From contig NZ_LR134289.1 of NCBI RefSeq assembly GCF_900636535.1, positions 2,976,001 through 3,040,000 of the forward strand: a stretch of 64,000 bases of DNA. The letters run 5' to 3'. The translations under genes and the position numbers were made by a program. Positions 27,711-36,222 of this stretch are shown piece after piece. The notes beneath the pieces are model-generated. The model searched no databases. It saw only the letters and a list, made by a program, of their open reading frames with translations, and was not told the DNA's origin. Position 1 is the stretch's first letter, and every line of letters starts with the position of its first letter. The DNA is from Chryseobacterium gleum (GTDB taxonomy: Bacteria; Bacteroidota; Bacteroidia; Flavobacteriales; Weeksellaceae).

Positions 27711-27865
27711 TTTCTACATTATCATATACAAAACATGCTTGAGAAGTTACTTTTCAGGCATTTTTTGTTGTTAAAATTTACTAAAATTAGAGTCAGATAG
27801 ACTTCTTTTTTCTATTTTTAAAGATTGAAATTTTTTTGTTAGAAAACAGCCTTTAAAATTTAATT

Positions 27866-28576
27866 ATGCCACATACACATATCTCCGGAGATAACATCAT
27901 AAGTTTACAACACGCCAAGATTGCGCAAAAAAACTTTACTGTACTTTCTGATGTAAATCTTAACATTAAAAAAGGCAGATTCTGCTATCTTATCGGAAAA
28001 ACAGGTTCCGGAAAAAGCTCTCTTCTGAAAACGCTTTACGGACATATTCCATTGGCATCAGGGCACGGAGCGGTTGTAGGGTTTGATCTGGCAAAGCTAA
28101 AGCCTTCTGACATTCCTAACCTGAGAAGAAAATTAGGAATCGTATTCCAGGACTTCCAGTTACTTTCGGACAGAACAGTTGAAAAGAACTTAAAATTTGT
28201 TCTTGAAGCCACAGGCTGGAATGACAAAGTAAAAATGGAAGACCGTATCAACGAGGTTCTGGGAAGCGTGAACATGAAAAGCAAAAAGCATAAGATGCCT
28301 CATGAACTTTCCGGAGGAGAACAACAGCGTATTGCTATCGCAAGAGCTCTTCTTAACCATCCTGATCTTATCCTGGCAGATGAGCCTACAGGAAACCTTG
28401 ACCCTGAAACTTCCAACGAAATTATGACATTATTGAAGCAGGTTGCTCTTGAAAATGGTGCCGCTGTAGTAATGGCAACACACGATTACCATATGATCCA
28501 GAACTTCCCTGGTGAAGCGATCAGATGCGAGGACGGAAAAGTTTCTGTATTGGATACTTCAGAATTATTCGAATAA
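27866..28576 (+). CDS. ftsE: Cell division ATP-binding protein FtsE
   Basis: A 236-residue ABC ATPase with Walker [11 protein letters not shown]-loop FQDFQLL, signature LSGGEQQR and Walker [16 protein letters not shown]. It pairs with membrane protein FtsX to activate peptidoglycan hydrolases at the septum. The match to the FtsE/LolD branch is clear; the FtsE call rests on length, the N-terminal strand pattern and my recollection of Bacteroidota homologues. ftsX is not adjacent. Confidence 0.85.
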   Translation: MPHTHISGDNIISLQHAKIAQKNFTVLSDVNLNIKKGRFCYLIGKTGSGKSSLLKTLYGHIPLASGHGAVVGFDLAKLKPSDIPNLRRKLGIVFQDFQLLSDRTVEKNLKFVLEATGWNDKVKMEDRINEVLGSVNMKSKKHKMPHELSGGEQQRIAIARALLNHPDLILADEPTGNLDPETSNEIMTLLKQVALENGAAVVMATHDYHMIQNFPGEAIRCEDGKVSVLDTSELFE

Positions 28577-28636
28577 GAACTAAAAGATTAAGAAAGTCAG
28601 AAATAACCAACTTCTAAAATCTAATTTCTAGCTTCT

Positions 28637-29329
28637 TTACTTAAAAACATGAAACTCTTTGGTGAGTTCAAGATATGGGTCCGAGTATTGTCTCGGACTT
28701 TTTTCTATAATAAAATCAGACTCATCAACCTCTTTAGCTTCCGAAGAAAACTCCAGAATAAGTCTTTTGGTCTTTGAACCTTCAATTCCTTTAATATTAA
28801 TCTTTCTTTTCAGATACAGATTATTCTCTTTACCTATCGAAACAAAAATCTCTCCCGCCTCAACAGGTATGATCAAGGAAAAAATTCCGCTGCCAGACAA
28901 CAATTCTGCCGCTCTGGTTATCAACTGGCTGAAGTTCAGTTCTACGGTCTGACGGGCTATCTTATCTTTTTCAGATCCCGATTCTTCAAAATACGGAGGA
29001 TTGGATACGATAAGATCAAACCGGTCACTCGTTTCAAAAGTTTTAAAATCCTGATGGCTATTTTTCAGCCTTAGACGGAAAGGAGAATTTTCAAAATTGA
29101 GTCTGGTAAGCTGTGCTGCATCTTCATTAATATCTAATCCTAAAAATTCAGCATGCGGATTTCTTTGCGCCAGCATCAGAGAGATTAGCCCTGTACCAGT
29201 TCCTACTTCCAGAACATTGGAAGCACTTTCAACATCAGCCAAAGCACCAAGCAGAACACCGTCTGTTCCCACACGGAAGACATCTTTAGACTGCTGGATT
29301 TCAAATTGCTTAAATGTAAAAGGTTTCAC
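28637..29329 (-). CDS. trmN6: tRNA1(Val) (adenine(37)-N6)-methyltransferase
   Basis: A 230-residue class I methyltransferase of the TrmN6/YfiC family: SAM motif VLEVGTGTGLISLML and catalytic NPPY at residues 110-113. It methylates N6 of A37 in tRNA1-Val. It starts with GTG at 29329, whose G is also the last base of the histidine kinase stop TAG, indicating coupled translation of the two genes. Confidence 0.9.
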   Translation of the reverse strand: MKPFTFKQFEIQQSKDVFRVGTDGVLLGALADVESASNVLEVGTGTGLISLMLAQRNPHAEFLGLDINEDAAQLTRLNFENSPFRLRLKNSHQDFKTFETSDRFDLIVSNPPYFEESGSEKDKIARQTVELNFSQLITRAAELLSGSGIFSLIIPVEAGEIFVSIGKENNLYLKRKINIKGIEGSKTKRLILEFSSEAKEVDESDFIIEKSPRQYSDPYLELTKEFHVFK

Positions 29330-30783
29330 TATAAATTAGTAGGCAGTGTAATAATGAATGTAGATCCCTTCCCTACTTCAGATTTCACAGAGATCTCACC
29401 TTTATAATCTTCAATCATTTTTCTCACCATAGAAAGCCCAAGCCCCATTCCGCTGTTTTTAGACGTGAAATTCGGTTCAAAGATTCTTTCGTACATGTTT
29501 TCGGGAATTCCTATTCCGTTATCCTGAACAGAGATCATTACTCTTCTCTGATGCTGTTCCACATCTACATTAATGATCAGTTTTCTCTGGTCGCTTTCTG
29601 CCTGTTTTGCATTGGTAACAAGATTTGTTATGATTCTGGAAAGATAAATCCTGTCCATATTGATCATAATATTGCTCTTATTGGCATGCATAAAAATACT
29701 GTCATCATTGAATACCCGGAGAATATCTTCAACTTCTGTATTCAGATTGATGACTTCATTATTTTTTTCAGGAAGCTTTGCAAATTCTGAGAAAGCCGAG
29801 GCTACCGTAGCAATCAGATCAATCTGATCCACAATGGTTTTACTCATCTGTTTTACCCTTTCTCTAATATTCGGATCTTCCGGATCAAATTTTCTTTCAA
29901 AATTCTGGATGGTCAGCTTCATCGGGGTTAATGGGTTTTTCACCTCATGGGCTACCTGTTTGGCCATCTCTCTCCAAGCTTCTTCAGAAGCTTTAAATCT
30001 AAGCCTCTCTTTCTGGTCCTGAATCTGCAGAATCATTCTGTTATAAGCTCTCGCCAGCGCATTAAGCTCATCATTCTTATAATATCTGATAGGGCGCATT
30101 TCGTTTTCAAACAATGTAATACGCGTAATCATATCAGAGAACTTCGTAATGGTTTTTGCAAGGCTGTTAGAAGTAACCCAGCTGATCCAGATACTAAAAA
30201 GGATAAGGAATATATCGACCAGAAGAATATATTTTACATATTGATGAAGAACATCAAGGTAAGCAGACTCATTATGATATAAAGGAATATAAACAATCCC
30301 GATGGGCTCAAGCTCATTATTTTTCAGCAGAAGATAGGAAGAGGTAAGTTTAGCATCTTTAGCAGTATCATACCTAGTCAGATCAACCCTTGCATCAGTA
30401 GAAAGAATTTTATTAATGATATCAATGGAAATGGTTTTCTGGTCTATCAGGCTTTCATCTTTGTTGGAAAGCAGGTAATTCCCTTTCAGATCATAAATAA
30501 CAATATCATGCTGGTTAATATCTGCAATTTCAAAAATTTTGTTCCCTAAAACCGTAGGAAGATCCTCAGTCTCCACCAATGTACGGCTTACCGCATAGTC
30601 CAGATACCGCATCACAGCATTGGTCTTCTCCTGCATGTCAATATTACTTTGCTGCATGGAGTTATTCCTTAACACAAAATAAGGAACAAGCGAGGTGGCA
30701 ACAACACTTAAGAAGCATACCAGCAGAAATCCGAAAAACACCCGGTTCCTTAAGCTATATCCTTTATACTTATTAATTGACAT
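29329..30783 (-). CDS. Membrane sensor histidine kinase (NtrY-like)
   Basis: A 484-residue kinase. Two transmembrane helices (about 15-37 and 183-205) bracket a periplasmic sensor of about 145 residues. A HAMP linker (about 205-258) and the phosphoacceptor His279 in AHEVKNPLTPMKL follow. The ATPase domain has the N-box NLVTNAKQAE, G1 DNGIGIP, F-box FEPNFTSK and G2 GMGLGL. The signal is unknown and no response regulator is adjacent, so the partner lies elsewhere. It is two bases downstream of ribE, in the order ribE-kinase-trmN6 on the minus strand. Confidence 0.93.
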   Translation of the reverse strand: MSINKYKGYSLRNRVFFGFLLVCFLSVVATSLVPYFVLRNNSMQQSNIDMQEKTNAVMRYLDYAVSRTLVETEDLPTVLGNKIFEIADINQHDIVIYDLKGNYLLSNKDESLIDQKTISIDIINKILSTDARVDLTRYDTAKDAKLTSSYLLLKNNELEPIGIVYIPLYHNESAYLDVLHQYVKYILLVDIFLILFSIWISWVTSNSLAKTITKFSDMITRITLFENEMRPIRYYKNDELNALARAYNRMILQIQDQKERLRFKASEEAWREMAKQVAHEVKNPLTPMKLTIQNFERKFDPEDPNIRERVKQMSKTIVDQIDLIATVASAFSEFAKLPEKNNEVINLNTEVEDILRVFNDDSIFMHANKSNIMINMDRIYLSRIITNLVTNAKQAESDQRKLIINVDVEQHQRRVMISVQDNGIGIPENMYERIFEPNFTSKNSGMGLGLSMVRKMIEDYKGEISVKSEVGKGSTFIITLPTNL

Positions 30784-30784
30784 T

Positions 30785-31369
30785 CTACTTTTTAATTAAC
30801 CTAGCAATATACTTACCAATGATATCAAATTCCAGGTTTACTTTATCACCAATTTTCAAATGTTTCATATTTGTAAATTCCCAGGTATAAGGAATAATAG
30901 CTACGGAAAACTGAGCATCTTCGCTTTTAGCAACAGTAAGACTGATCCCGTTTACTGTAATGGAACCCTGAGGCACCGTTACAAAACTTCCGTCATTGTC
31001 ATATTTCATGGTAATGAAATAACTTCCGTCTTTATTTTCAATACTTACCACTTCACCGGTTTTATCAACGTGACCCTGAACGATATGACCATCCAGTCTT
31101 CCATCCATCTTCATGCAGCGTTCAAGATTCACAACAGTTCCCAGTTCCCATTTCCCAAGGTTGGTTTTTTCCAATGTTTCGTTGATTGCTGTAACCACAT
31201 AATGATTGTCTTTAATCTCTACAACCGTAAGGCAGCAGCCGTTGTGTGCCAGGCTCTGGTCTATTTTCAGCTCGTTTGTAAAAGGACATGTAAGGGTAAA
31301 ATCTATATTGCTTCCTTTTTCTTCAATCTTCTCAATAACACCAACTGCTTCAATAATTCCTGTGAACAT
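30785..31369 (-). CDS. ribE: Riboflavin synthase, alpha subunit
   Basis: A 194-residue protein beginning with the diagnostic MFTGIIEAVG and made of two lumazine-binding repeats (about 1-88 and 98-187), each with a VNLE/HIVQGHVD region. It dismutates two 6,7-dimethyl-8-ribityllumazine molecules to riboflavin. Its promoter element TATCTTTG (minus strand, 31404-31411) overlaps the start region of the divergent pdxA. The histidine kinase follows after one base. Confidence 0.97.
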   Translation of the reverse strand: MFTGIIEAVGVIEKIEEKGSNIDFTLTCPFTNELKIDQSLAHNGCCLTVVEIKDNHYVVTAINETLEKTNLGKWELGTVVNLERCMKMDGRLDGHIVQGHVDKTGEVVSIENKDGSYFITMKYDNDGSFVTVPQGSITVNGISLTVAKSEDAQFSVAIIPYTWEFTNMKHLKIGDKVNLEFDIIGKYIARLIKK

Positions 31370-31417
31370 ATTATTTTTTGCTAAATTTGTAAATTATAAT
31401 CTTCAAAGATAATCAAA

Positions 31418-32509
31418 ATGAGCCCAAAAAACCATAAAGTACGAGTAGGAATTTCAATCGGTGATTTCAACGGCATCGGTCCGGAGATCATTATGAAGTC
31501 TCTGAAAGACAAAACCATTACAGATTTTTTCACTCCTGTAATTTTTGGTTCGGGGAAATTATTCACTTATCAGAAAAATATTTTTAAGCTGAATCTCAAT
31601 TTCAACTACATCAATGAAGCTTCACAGGCCCAGGCAGGTAAGCTTAATATGGTGAATCTCACGAAAGAAAACGTGAATGTTGAATTGGGAGTTCCCACTG
31701 AAGAGTCTACCAAAATGGCGATTGATTCTCTGGAAGCAGCTACTGAAGCCTTGATAAGAGGTGATATTGATGTACTGGTAACCGCACCGATCAACAAGGA
31801 TGAAATGGTAAAGATGGGCTTTAAACATGCAGGACATACAGGGTATTTTGAGGAAAAATTCAACAAAAAAGGACTCATGTTCCTCGTGACTGAAGATCTT
31901 AAAGTGGCTGTTTCTACGCATCATATTCCTATTGCACAGGTAGCTGAAAATATTTCCAAAGAAAAAATAAAGAAGCAGATCAAAGTATTGAACCAAACGC
32001 TTGTAGAAGATTTCTGCATTCAAAAACCTAAAATTGCTGTATTAGGGTTAAATCCACATGCTGGTGACGGAGGTGTTATCGGAAATGAAGAAATTGAAAT
32101 CATCAGCCCGGCTATTAAAGAACTTTCTGACAATGGAATACTGGCATTCGGACCTTTTCCGGCAGACAGCTTTTTCCAGCCCAACAAATACAAAAATTTT
32201 GACGCAGTGCTCGCAATGTATCATGATCAGGGGCTGGCTCCGTTCAAAACATTAGCGTATGAAGAAGGGGTAAATTATACTGCAGGACTTCCTTTTATCA
32301 GAACATCTCCGGATCATGGAGTTGCGTATGATATTGCAGGAAAAAATATCGCTGATGAACAAAGTTTTACAGAAGCCATCTTCACTGCTATTAAGGTTTT
32401 CAAAAACAGAAGTGAATACAGTGAACTGATGAGCGACCGCCTGCAGCCTAGAAAAATGGCTGTAGACAACGGAATAGATGAAGATCTACCGGAGGAAACT
32501 GAAGCATAA
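31418..32509 (+). CDS. pdxA: 4-hydroxythreonine-4-phosphate dehydrogenase
   Basis: A 363-residue PdxA that oxidises 4-phosphohydroxy-L-threonine in de novo pyridoxal phosphate synthesis. Signatures: GISIGDFNGIGPEII at the N-terminus, VTAPINKD, GHTGYF and the metal-binding AMYHDQGLAP / RTSPDHGVAYDIAGK. Only 48 bases separate it from the divergent ribE; a TAAATTTG element at 31382-31389 is its likely -7. A short acidic C-terminal tail (EDLPEETEA) is not part of the core fold. Confidence 0.97.
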   Translation: MSPKNHKVRVGISIGDFNGIGPEIIMKSLKDKTITDFFTPVIFGSGKLFTYQKNIFKLNLNFNYINEASQAQAGKLNMVNLTKENVNVELGVPTEESTKMAIDSLEAATEALIRGDIDVLVTAPINKDEMVKMGFKHAGHTGYFEEKFNKKGLMFLVTEDLKVAVSTHHIPIAQVAENISKEKIKKQIKVLNQTLVEDFCIQKPKIAVLGLNPHAGDGGVIGNEEIEIISPAIKELSDNGILAFGPFPADSFFQPNKYKNFDAVLAMYHDQGLAPFKTLAYEEGVNYTAGLPFIRTSPDHGVAYDIAGKNIADEQSFTEAIFTAIKVFKNRSEYSELMSDRLQPRKMAVDNGIDEDLPEETEA

Positions 32510-32551
32510 ATCTTTAAAACAAATTTTAAATTAATTTGTTTCAGATTTTAT

Positions 32552-32581
32552 TTGTTATTATAAAAAAAATGCATATTTTTG
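32552..32581 (+). promoter_or_regulatory. Bacteroidota-type promoter for the DUF177-rpmF pair
   Basis: TTG (32552-32554), 19 bases, TATTTTTG (32574-32581). The ATG at 32594 is only 13 bases past the -7 element, so the transcript should have an extremely short leader. Confidence 0.65.
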
Positions 32582-32593
32582 CACACTCATTTT

Positions 32594-33124
32594 ATGGACA
32601 AGTTAAGAAACTATGACGTAAGCTTTTCCGGACTTAAAAACGGAAGACACGAGTTCAAGTTTGAGATAGATAAAACGTTCTTTCAATTATTTGACACTGA
32701 GCAGGAATTTACAAATCCCAGAATAGAAGTGAATGTATCACTTGATAAACACACTACTTTCCTGGAGTTTGAGATTAAAATTAAAGGACTGGTTGAATTG
32801 GTTTGTGACATCACAAATGAAAATTTCGACTATCCTATAGAGAATGAGATCAAGATTCTGGTAAATTTCGGGGAAGAATATGATGACAGCAATGAAGATG
32901 TGATTACCATTCCTACCGGAGAGCACGCCTTCAACGTAGCGCATTTGATCTACGAAAATGTAATGCTTTCTATCCCGATGAAAAAGATTTCACCGAATGT
33001 AAGTGATGAAGATCTTAAAATTCTTGACCAGTTCAGTCCTAAAGATATTGAAGTAGCAGAAGAGGAAGAACATGAAAGCGATCCAAGATGGGATGCTTTA
33101 AAAAAATTAAGAGACAATAATTAA
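32594..33124 (+). CDS. DUF177 (YceD-like) protein
   Basis: A 176-residue acidic protein of the DUF177/YceD family, which in nearly all bacteria precedes rpmF and is linked to 23S rRNA accumulation. The core ELVCDITNENFDYPIE and the VIYENVMLSIPMK-like segment AHLIYENVMLSIPMK (about residues 116-130) are characteristic, and it ends DPRWDALKKLRDNN. The start at 32594 is chosen because the promoter -7 box covers the upstream in-frame TTG. rpmF follows after 67 bases. Confidence 0.92.
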   Translation: MDKLRNYDVSFSGLKNGRHEFKFEIDKTFFQLFDTEQEFTNPRIEVNVSLDKHTTFLEFEIKIKGLVELVCDITNENFDYPIENEIKILVNFGEEYDDSNEDVITIPTGEHAFNVAHLIYENVMLSIPMKKISPNVSDEDLKILDQFSPKDIEVAEEEEHESDPRWDALKKLRDNN

Positions 33125-33142
33125 ATAGAATAATTTAAATAT

Positions 33143-33163
33143 GATGAGATGATGAATCTCATC
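33143..33163 (+). other. Perfect hairpin in the rpmF leader
   Basis: GATGAGAT (33143-33150) pairs perfectly with ATCTCATC (33156-33163) around a 5-base loop, 29 bases before the rpmF ATG. No T run follows, so it is not a standard terminator. It could be an mRNA stability or leader element. Confidence 0.5.
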
Positions 33164-33191
33164 GCTCATCAATTAAAAAAGTTATTAGAAA

Positions 33192-33395
33192 ATGGCACAT
33201 CCAAAGAGAAGACAGTCGTCTACAAGAAGAGATAAGAGAAGAACTCACTACAAAGCTGTAGTTCCTCAATTAGCTAAAGATGCAACAACAGGAGAGCTTC
33301 ACCTATACCACAGAGCTCACTGGCATGAAGGAAAATTGTACTACAGAGGTAAAGTAGTATTGGAAAAAGAAGTAGCTGCTACTGAAGAAAACTAA
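33192..33395 (+). CDS. rpmF: 50S ribosomal protein L32
   Basis: A 67-residue basic protein with the L32 signature [20 protein letters not shown] and the conserved LYHRAHW segment. It is the zinc-free form: the paired CxxC motifs of some L32 proteins are absent. It follows the DUF177 gene, the usual pairing, and is closed by a strong terminator before accB. Confidence 0.98.
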   Translation: MAHPKRRQSSTRRDKRRTHYKAVVPQLAKDATTGELHLYHRAHWHEGKLYYRGKVVLEKEVAATEEN

Positions 33396-33432
33396 GAGTC
33401 GCTTTTCGCTGAAAAAGCCTCATTTTAATACA

Positions 33433-33470
33433 AAAACCGCCCAATTTTGATAAAATTTGGCGGTTTTTTG
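33433..33470 (+). terminator. Terminator of DUF177-rpmF
   Basis: AAAACCGCC (33433-33441) pairs with GGCGGTTTT (33459-33467), extended inward by AATTTT/AAAATT, loop GAT, followed by T. It overlaps the upstream part of the accB promoter. Confidence 0.88.
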
Positions 33471-33499
33471 TTGTTTTTTACGTTTTTTTGGTATCTTTG
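33471..33499 (+). promoter_or_regulatory. Bacteroidota-type promoter for accB-accC
   Basis: TTG (33471-33473), 18 bases, TATCTTTG (33492-33499); start near 33506 and ATG at 33523. It begins directly after the rpmF terminator. Confidence 0.65.
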
Positions 33500-33522
33500 G
33501 CATCAAATCAAATATCAAATTT

Positions 33523-34005
33523 ATGGACATTAAAGACATACAAAATCTTATCAAGTTTGTATCTAAGGCTGAAGTTTCAGAAGTGAAGTACAAAACTAAA
33601 GATTTCGAAATCACTATTAAAACTCCATTAGCTGGAAGCGATGCTGTTTATGCACAACCTGCAGTATATCACACTGCTCCTCAAGCAGTAGCTGCTCCGG
33701 CACCTGTTGCAACTCCGGCTGCTGCACCTGCTGAAAAGGCTGAAGTGGCATCTGATGACAGCAAATATGTAACGATCAAATCTCCAATGATCGGTACTTT
33801 CTATAGAAAACCATCTCCTGATAAAGATGTATTTGTAAATGTAGGTGATGAAGTTTCTGCTGGTAAAGTAGTTTGCGTTATTGAAGCAATGAAGTTATTC
33901 AATCAGATTGAATCTGAAATCAGCGGAAAAATTGTTAAAATTTTAGTTGACGATGCTACTCCGGTAGAATACGACCAACCATTATTCTTAGTAGATCCAT
34001 CTTAA
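33523..34005 (+). CDS. accB: Biotin carboxyl carrier protein of acetyl-CoA carboxylase
   Basis: A 160-residue AccB: N-terminal helical domain (MDIKDIQNLIKFV), an Ala/Pro-rich linker (about 45-72) and the biotinyl domain with EAMK at 121-124 (Lys124 is biotinylated). It carries carboxyl-biotin between AccC and AccAD in malonyl-CoA synthesis. The ATG at 33523 is chosen because the upstream in-frame extension covers the promoter and terminator. accC follows after 82 bases. Confidence 0.97.
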   Translation: MDIKDIQNLIKFVSKAEVSEVKYKTKDFEITIKTPLAGSDAVYAQPAVYHTAPQAVAAPAPVATPAAAPAEKAEVASDDSKYVTIKSPMIGTFYRKPSPDKDVFVNVGDEVSAGKVVCVIEAMKLFNQIESEISGKIVKILVDDATPVEYDQPLFLVDPS

Positions 34006-34009
34006 TTAA

Positions 34010-34083
34010 ATATTGATTAATGATGATTGATAATTGATGATAAGTCAATTTCAAATTTCAAATTTTCAAATTTCAAATCGTAT
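34010..34083 (+). repeat. Short AT-rich direct repeats between accB and accC
   Basis: The spacer holds overlapping copies of TTGATAATTGATGAT-like and CAAATTTCAAATTTTC-like units. It is probably non-coding and prone to slippage; the in-frame upstream extension of accC (residues like [11 protein letters not shown]) is an artefact of this repeat. Confidence 0.55.
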
Positions 34084-34087
34084 TAAG

Positions 34088-35443
34088 ATGTTCAAAAAAA
34101 TATTAATAGCCAATCGTGGCGAAATTGCAATGCGTATTTTACGTACTTGTAAAGAAATGGGGATCAAAACCGTTGCGGTATACTCTACTGCTGATAAAGA
34201 CAGTCTTCACGTAAGATTTGCTGATGAAGCGGTATGTATTGGTCCTGCAATGAGTAAAGACTCATATCTTAAAATCCCTAACATTATTGCTGCTGCGGAA
34301 ATTACCAATGCTGACGCCATTCACCCAGGTTACGGATTCTTATCTGAAAATGCTAATTTCTCAAGAATCTGCCAGAAGAACGGCATCAAGTTCATTGGTG
34401 CTTCCCCTGAACAGATTGAAAAAATGGGAGATAAAGCAAACGCTAAGGCTACTATGAAAGCAGCAGGTGTACCTTGTGTACCAGGTTCTGATGGATTAAT
34501 TGAATCTTATGAACACGCTGTAAAGATTGCTGAAGAAACAGGATATCCTGTAATGATTAAAGCAACTGCCGGTGGTGGTGGTAAAGGGATGAGAGCTGTT
34601 TGGAAAGCTGAAGACCTTAAAGATCACTGGGAATCTGCTATTCAGGAAGCTGTAGCTGCCTTTGGAAACGGAGGTATGTATATGGAAAAACTGATTGAAG
34701 AGCCTAGGCACATCGAAATTCAGGTTGCCGGTGACCAATTCGGTAAAGCTTGCCACCTTTCCGAAAGAGACTGTTCCGTACAGAGAAGAAATCAGAAATT
34801 AACTGAAGAAACTCCTTCTCCTTTCATGACGGATGAACTTCGTGAAAAAATGGGTGCTGCTGCTGTGAAAGCTGCTGAATTCATTGGATACGAAGGGGTA
34901 GGAACTATTGAATTCCTTGTAGACAAGCACAGAAATTTCTATTTCATGGAAATGAACACAAGAATTCAGGTAGAGCATCCTATTACTGAACAGGTAATTG
35001 ATTATGACCTGATCAGAGAACAAATTCTTCTTGCTGCAGGAACTCCTATTTCAGGAATCAACTATTATCCTAAATTACATTCAATCGAATGTAGAATTAA
35101 CGCAGAAGATCCTTACGCAGACTTCAGACCGTCTCCGGGAAAAATAACAGGATTAAACATCCCTGGCGGACACGGAATCAGAGTAGATACTCACGTGTAT
35201 TCCGGATATACAATTCCTTCCAACTATGACTCAATGATTGCTAAACTTATCACTACGGCTCAGACCCGTGAAGAAGCTATTGCAAAAATGAGACGTGCTC
35301 TTGAAGAATTCTATATTGAAGGAGTAAAAACCACTATTCCTTTCCACAGACAGCTGATGGATAATGAAGATTATCTTTCAGGAAACTATACTACAAAATT
35401 CATGGAAGATTTTGTAATGGATAAAAAATACGATAATCACTAA
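34088..35443 (+). CDS. accC: Biotin carboxylase subunit of acetyl-CoA carboxylase
   Basis: A 451-residue AccC that carboxylates biotin on AccB using ATP and bicarbonate. N-terminal [19 protein letters not shown], the ATP-grasp Gly-rich loop [12 protein letters not shown], the catalytic [11 protein letters not shown] and the C-terminal biotin-carboxylase domain with [11 protein letters not shown] are all present. It starts at 34088, the ATG matching the family N-terminus. It is cotranscribed with accB and closed by a terminator; accA is at 52743. Confidence 0.98.
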   Translation: MFKKILIANRGEIAMRILRTCKEMGIKTVAVYSTADKDSLHVRFADEAVCIGPAMSKDSYLKIPNIIAAAEITNADAIHPGYGFLSENANFSRICQKNGIKFIGASPEQIEKMGDKANAKATMKAAGVPCVPGSDGLIESYEHAVKIAEETGYPVMIKATAGGGGKGMRAVWKAEDLKDHWESAIQEAVAAFGNGGMYMEKLIEEPRHIEIQVAGDQFGKACHLSERDCSVQRRNQKLTEETPSPFMTDELREKMGAAAVKAAEFIGYEGVGTIEFLVDKHRNFYFMEMNTRIQVEHPITEQVIDYDLIREQILLAAGTPISGINYYPKLHSIECRINAEDPYADFRPSPGKITGLNIPGGHGIRVDTHVYSGYTIPSNYDSMIAKLITTAQTREEAIAKMRRALEEFYIEGVKTTIPFHRQLMDNEDYLSGNYTTKFMEDFVMDKKYDNH

Positions 35444-35464
35444 AAAGAATTATCATTGATATAA

Positions 35465-35497
35465 AAAGAAGGCGTCCGAAAAGGCGCCTTCTTTAGT
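35465..35497 (+). terminator. Terminator of accB-accC
   Basis: AAAGAAGGCG (35465-35474) pairs with CGCCTTCTTT (35485-35494); the inner CC/GG can extend the stem. The T tail is short. Confidence 0.7.
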
Positions 35498-35513
35498 CGT
35501 ATACTCTATTTCG

Positions 35514-35542
35514 TTGTAATAAAGCGGGAAAAGTTATTTTTG
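35514..35542 (+). promoter_or_regulatory. Bacteroidota-type promoter for the Crp-type regulator
   Basis: TTG (35514-35516), 18 bases, TATTTTTG (35535-35542); predicted start about 14 bases before the ATG at 35563. Confidence 0.6.
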
Positions 35543-35562
35543 CAGTATCAATTAAAACCGAC

Positions 35563-36144
35563 ATGGGAGTGATGACATCAGCAATACAGGAGAAATTAGC
35601 AGAGACACTTCAGATTTCTATGGAGCGTGCGAAGGAATTTTTGGATATTTGCTATATCATAACTTATGATAAAAACAAAATGATAGAACCTAAAAATGGA
35701 GTATTCGATCGTTTAGGACTCATTTTGAATGGCGCCGTCCGGATTTATTACATCAACGAGAAAGGCGAAGATATCAGCTATCTTTTACAGGTGAATAATG
35801 ACGTAATTGGTGATTACGCAAGCTATATTACCGGAAAAAAATCAATGGCTGTTATACAGGCTCTTCTAAAAACTGAAGTTTTATATTTTAATAAAAAAGA
35901 TGTTGAGATTTTAATTCAGAAAGATATTTTCTGGCTTGGGCTGGCAAAACGCATATCCGATTTAGCTTTTCTGGATGCAAAACAAAGGCTGGACGAGCTG
36001 TTTTTTTATACACCGGAAGAACGTTATCTCAATCTCCTGAAAAAGTCACCCGAAATTCTGAACAAAATTCCACAGAAATATATTTCGTCCTATTTAGGAA
36101 TTACACCACAATCGCTAAGCAGAATCCGGAAAAGAATTTACTAA
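35563..36144 (+). CDS. Crp/Fnr-family transcriptional regulator
   Basis: A 193-residue regulator: cyclic-nucleotide-binding-like beta-roll (about 25-115, with LNGAVRIYYINEKGEDISYLLQ), a dimerisation helix, and a C-terminal helix-turn-helix (about 165-190; IPQKYISSYLGITPQSLSR). No Fnr-type Fe-S cysteines are seen and the cAMP-contact residues are not clear, so the ligand is unknown. It lies 78 bases upstream of an FAD monooxygenase, probably its target. MTSAIQEK, three codons in, is an alternative start. Confidence 0.92.
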   Translation: MGVMTSAIQEKLAETLQISMERAKEFLDICYIITYDKNKMIEPKNGVFDRLGLILNGAVRIYYINEKGEDISYLLQVNNDVIGDYASYITGKKSMAVIQALLKTEVLYFNKKDVEILIQKDIFWLGLAKRISDLAFLDAKQRLDELFFYTPEERYLNLLKKSPEILNKIPQKYISSYLGITPQSLSRIRKRIY

Positions 36145-36222
36145 TTTCTGAAAATTAACTTAAGTGAACGTTTTTGGTTTTTCCAACCTGTAATTTTGCC
36201 TCATAATATAAATGCAATCACA

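Noticed and set aside
32579..32593. Upstream TTG start for the DUF177 gene
   Set aside because: The codon lies in the promoter -7 element, so it would not be in the transcript; ATG 32594 is used.
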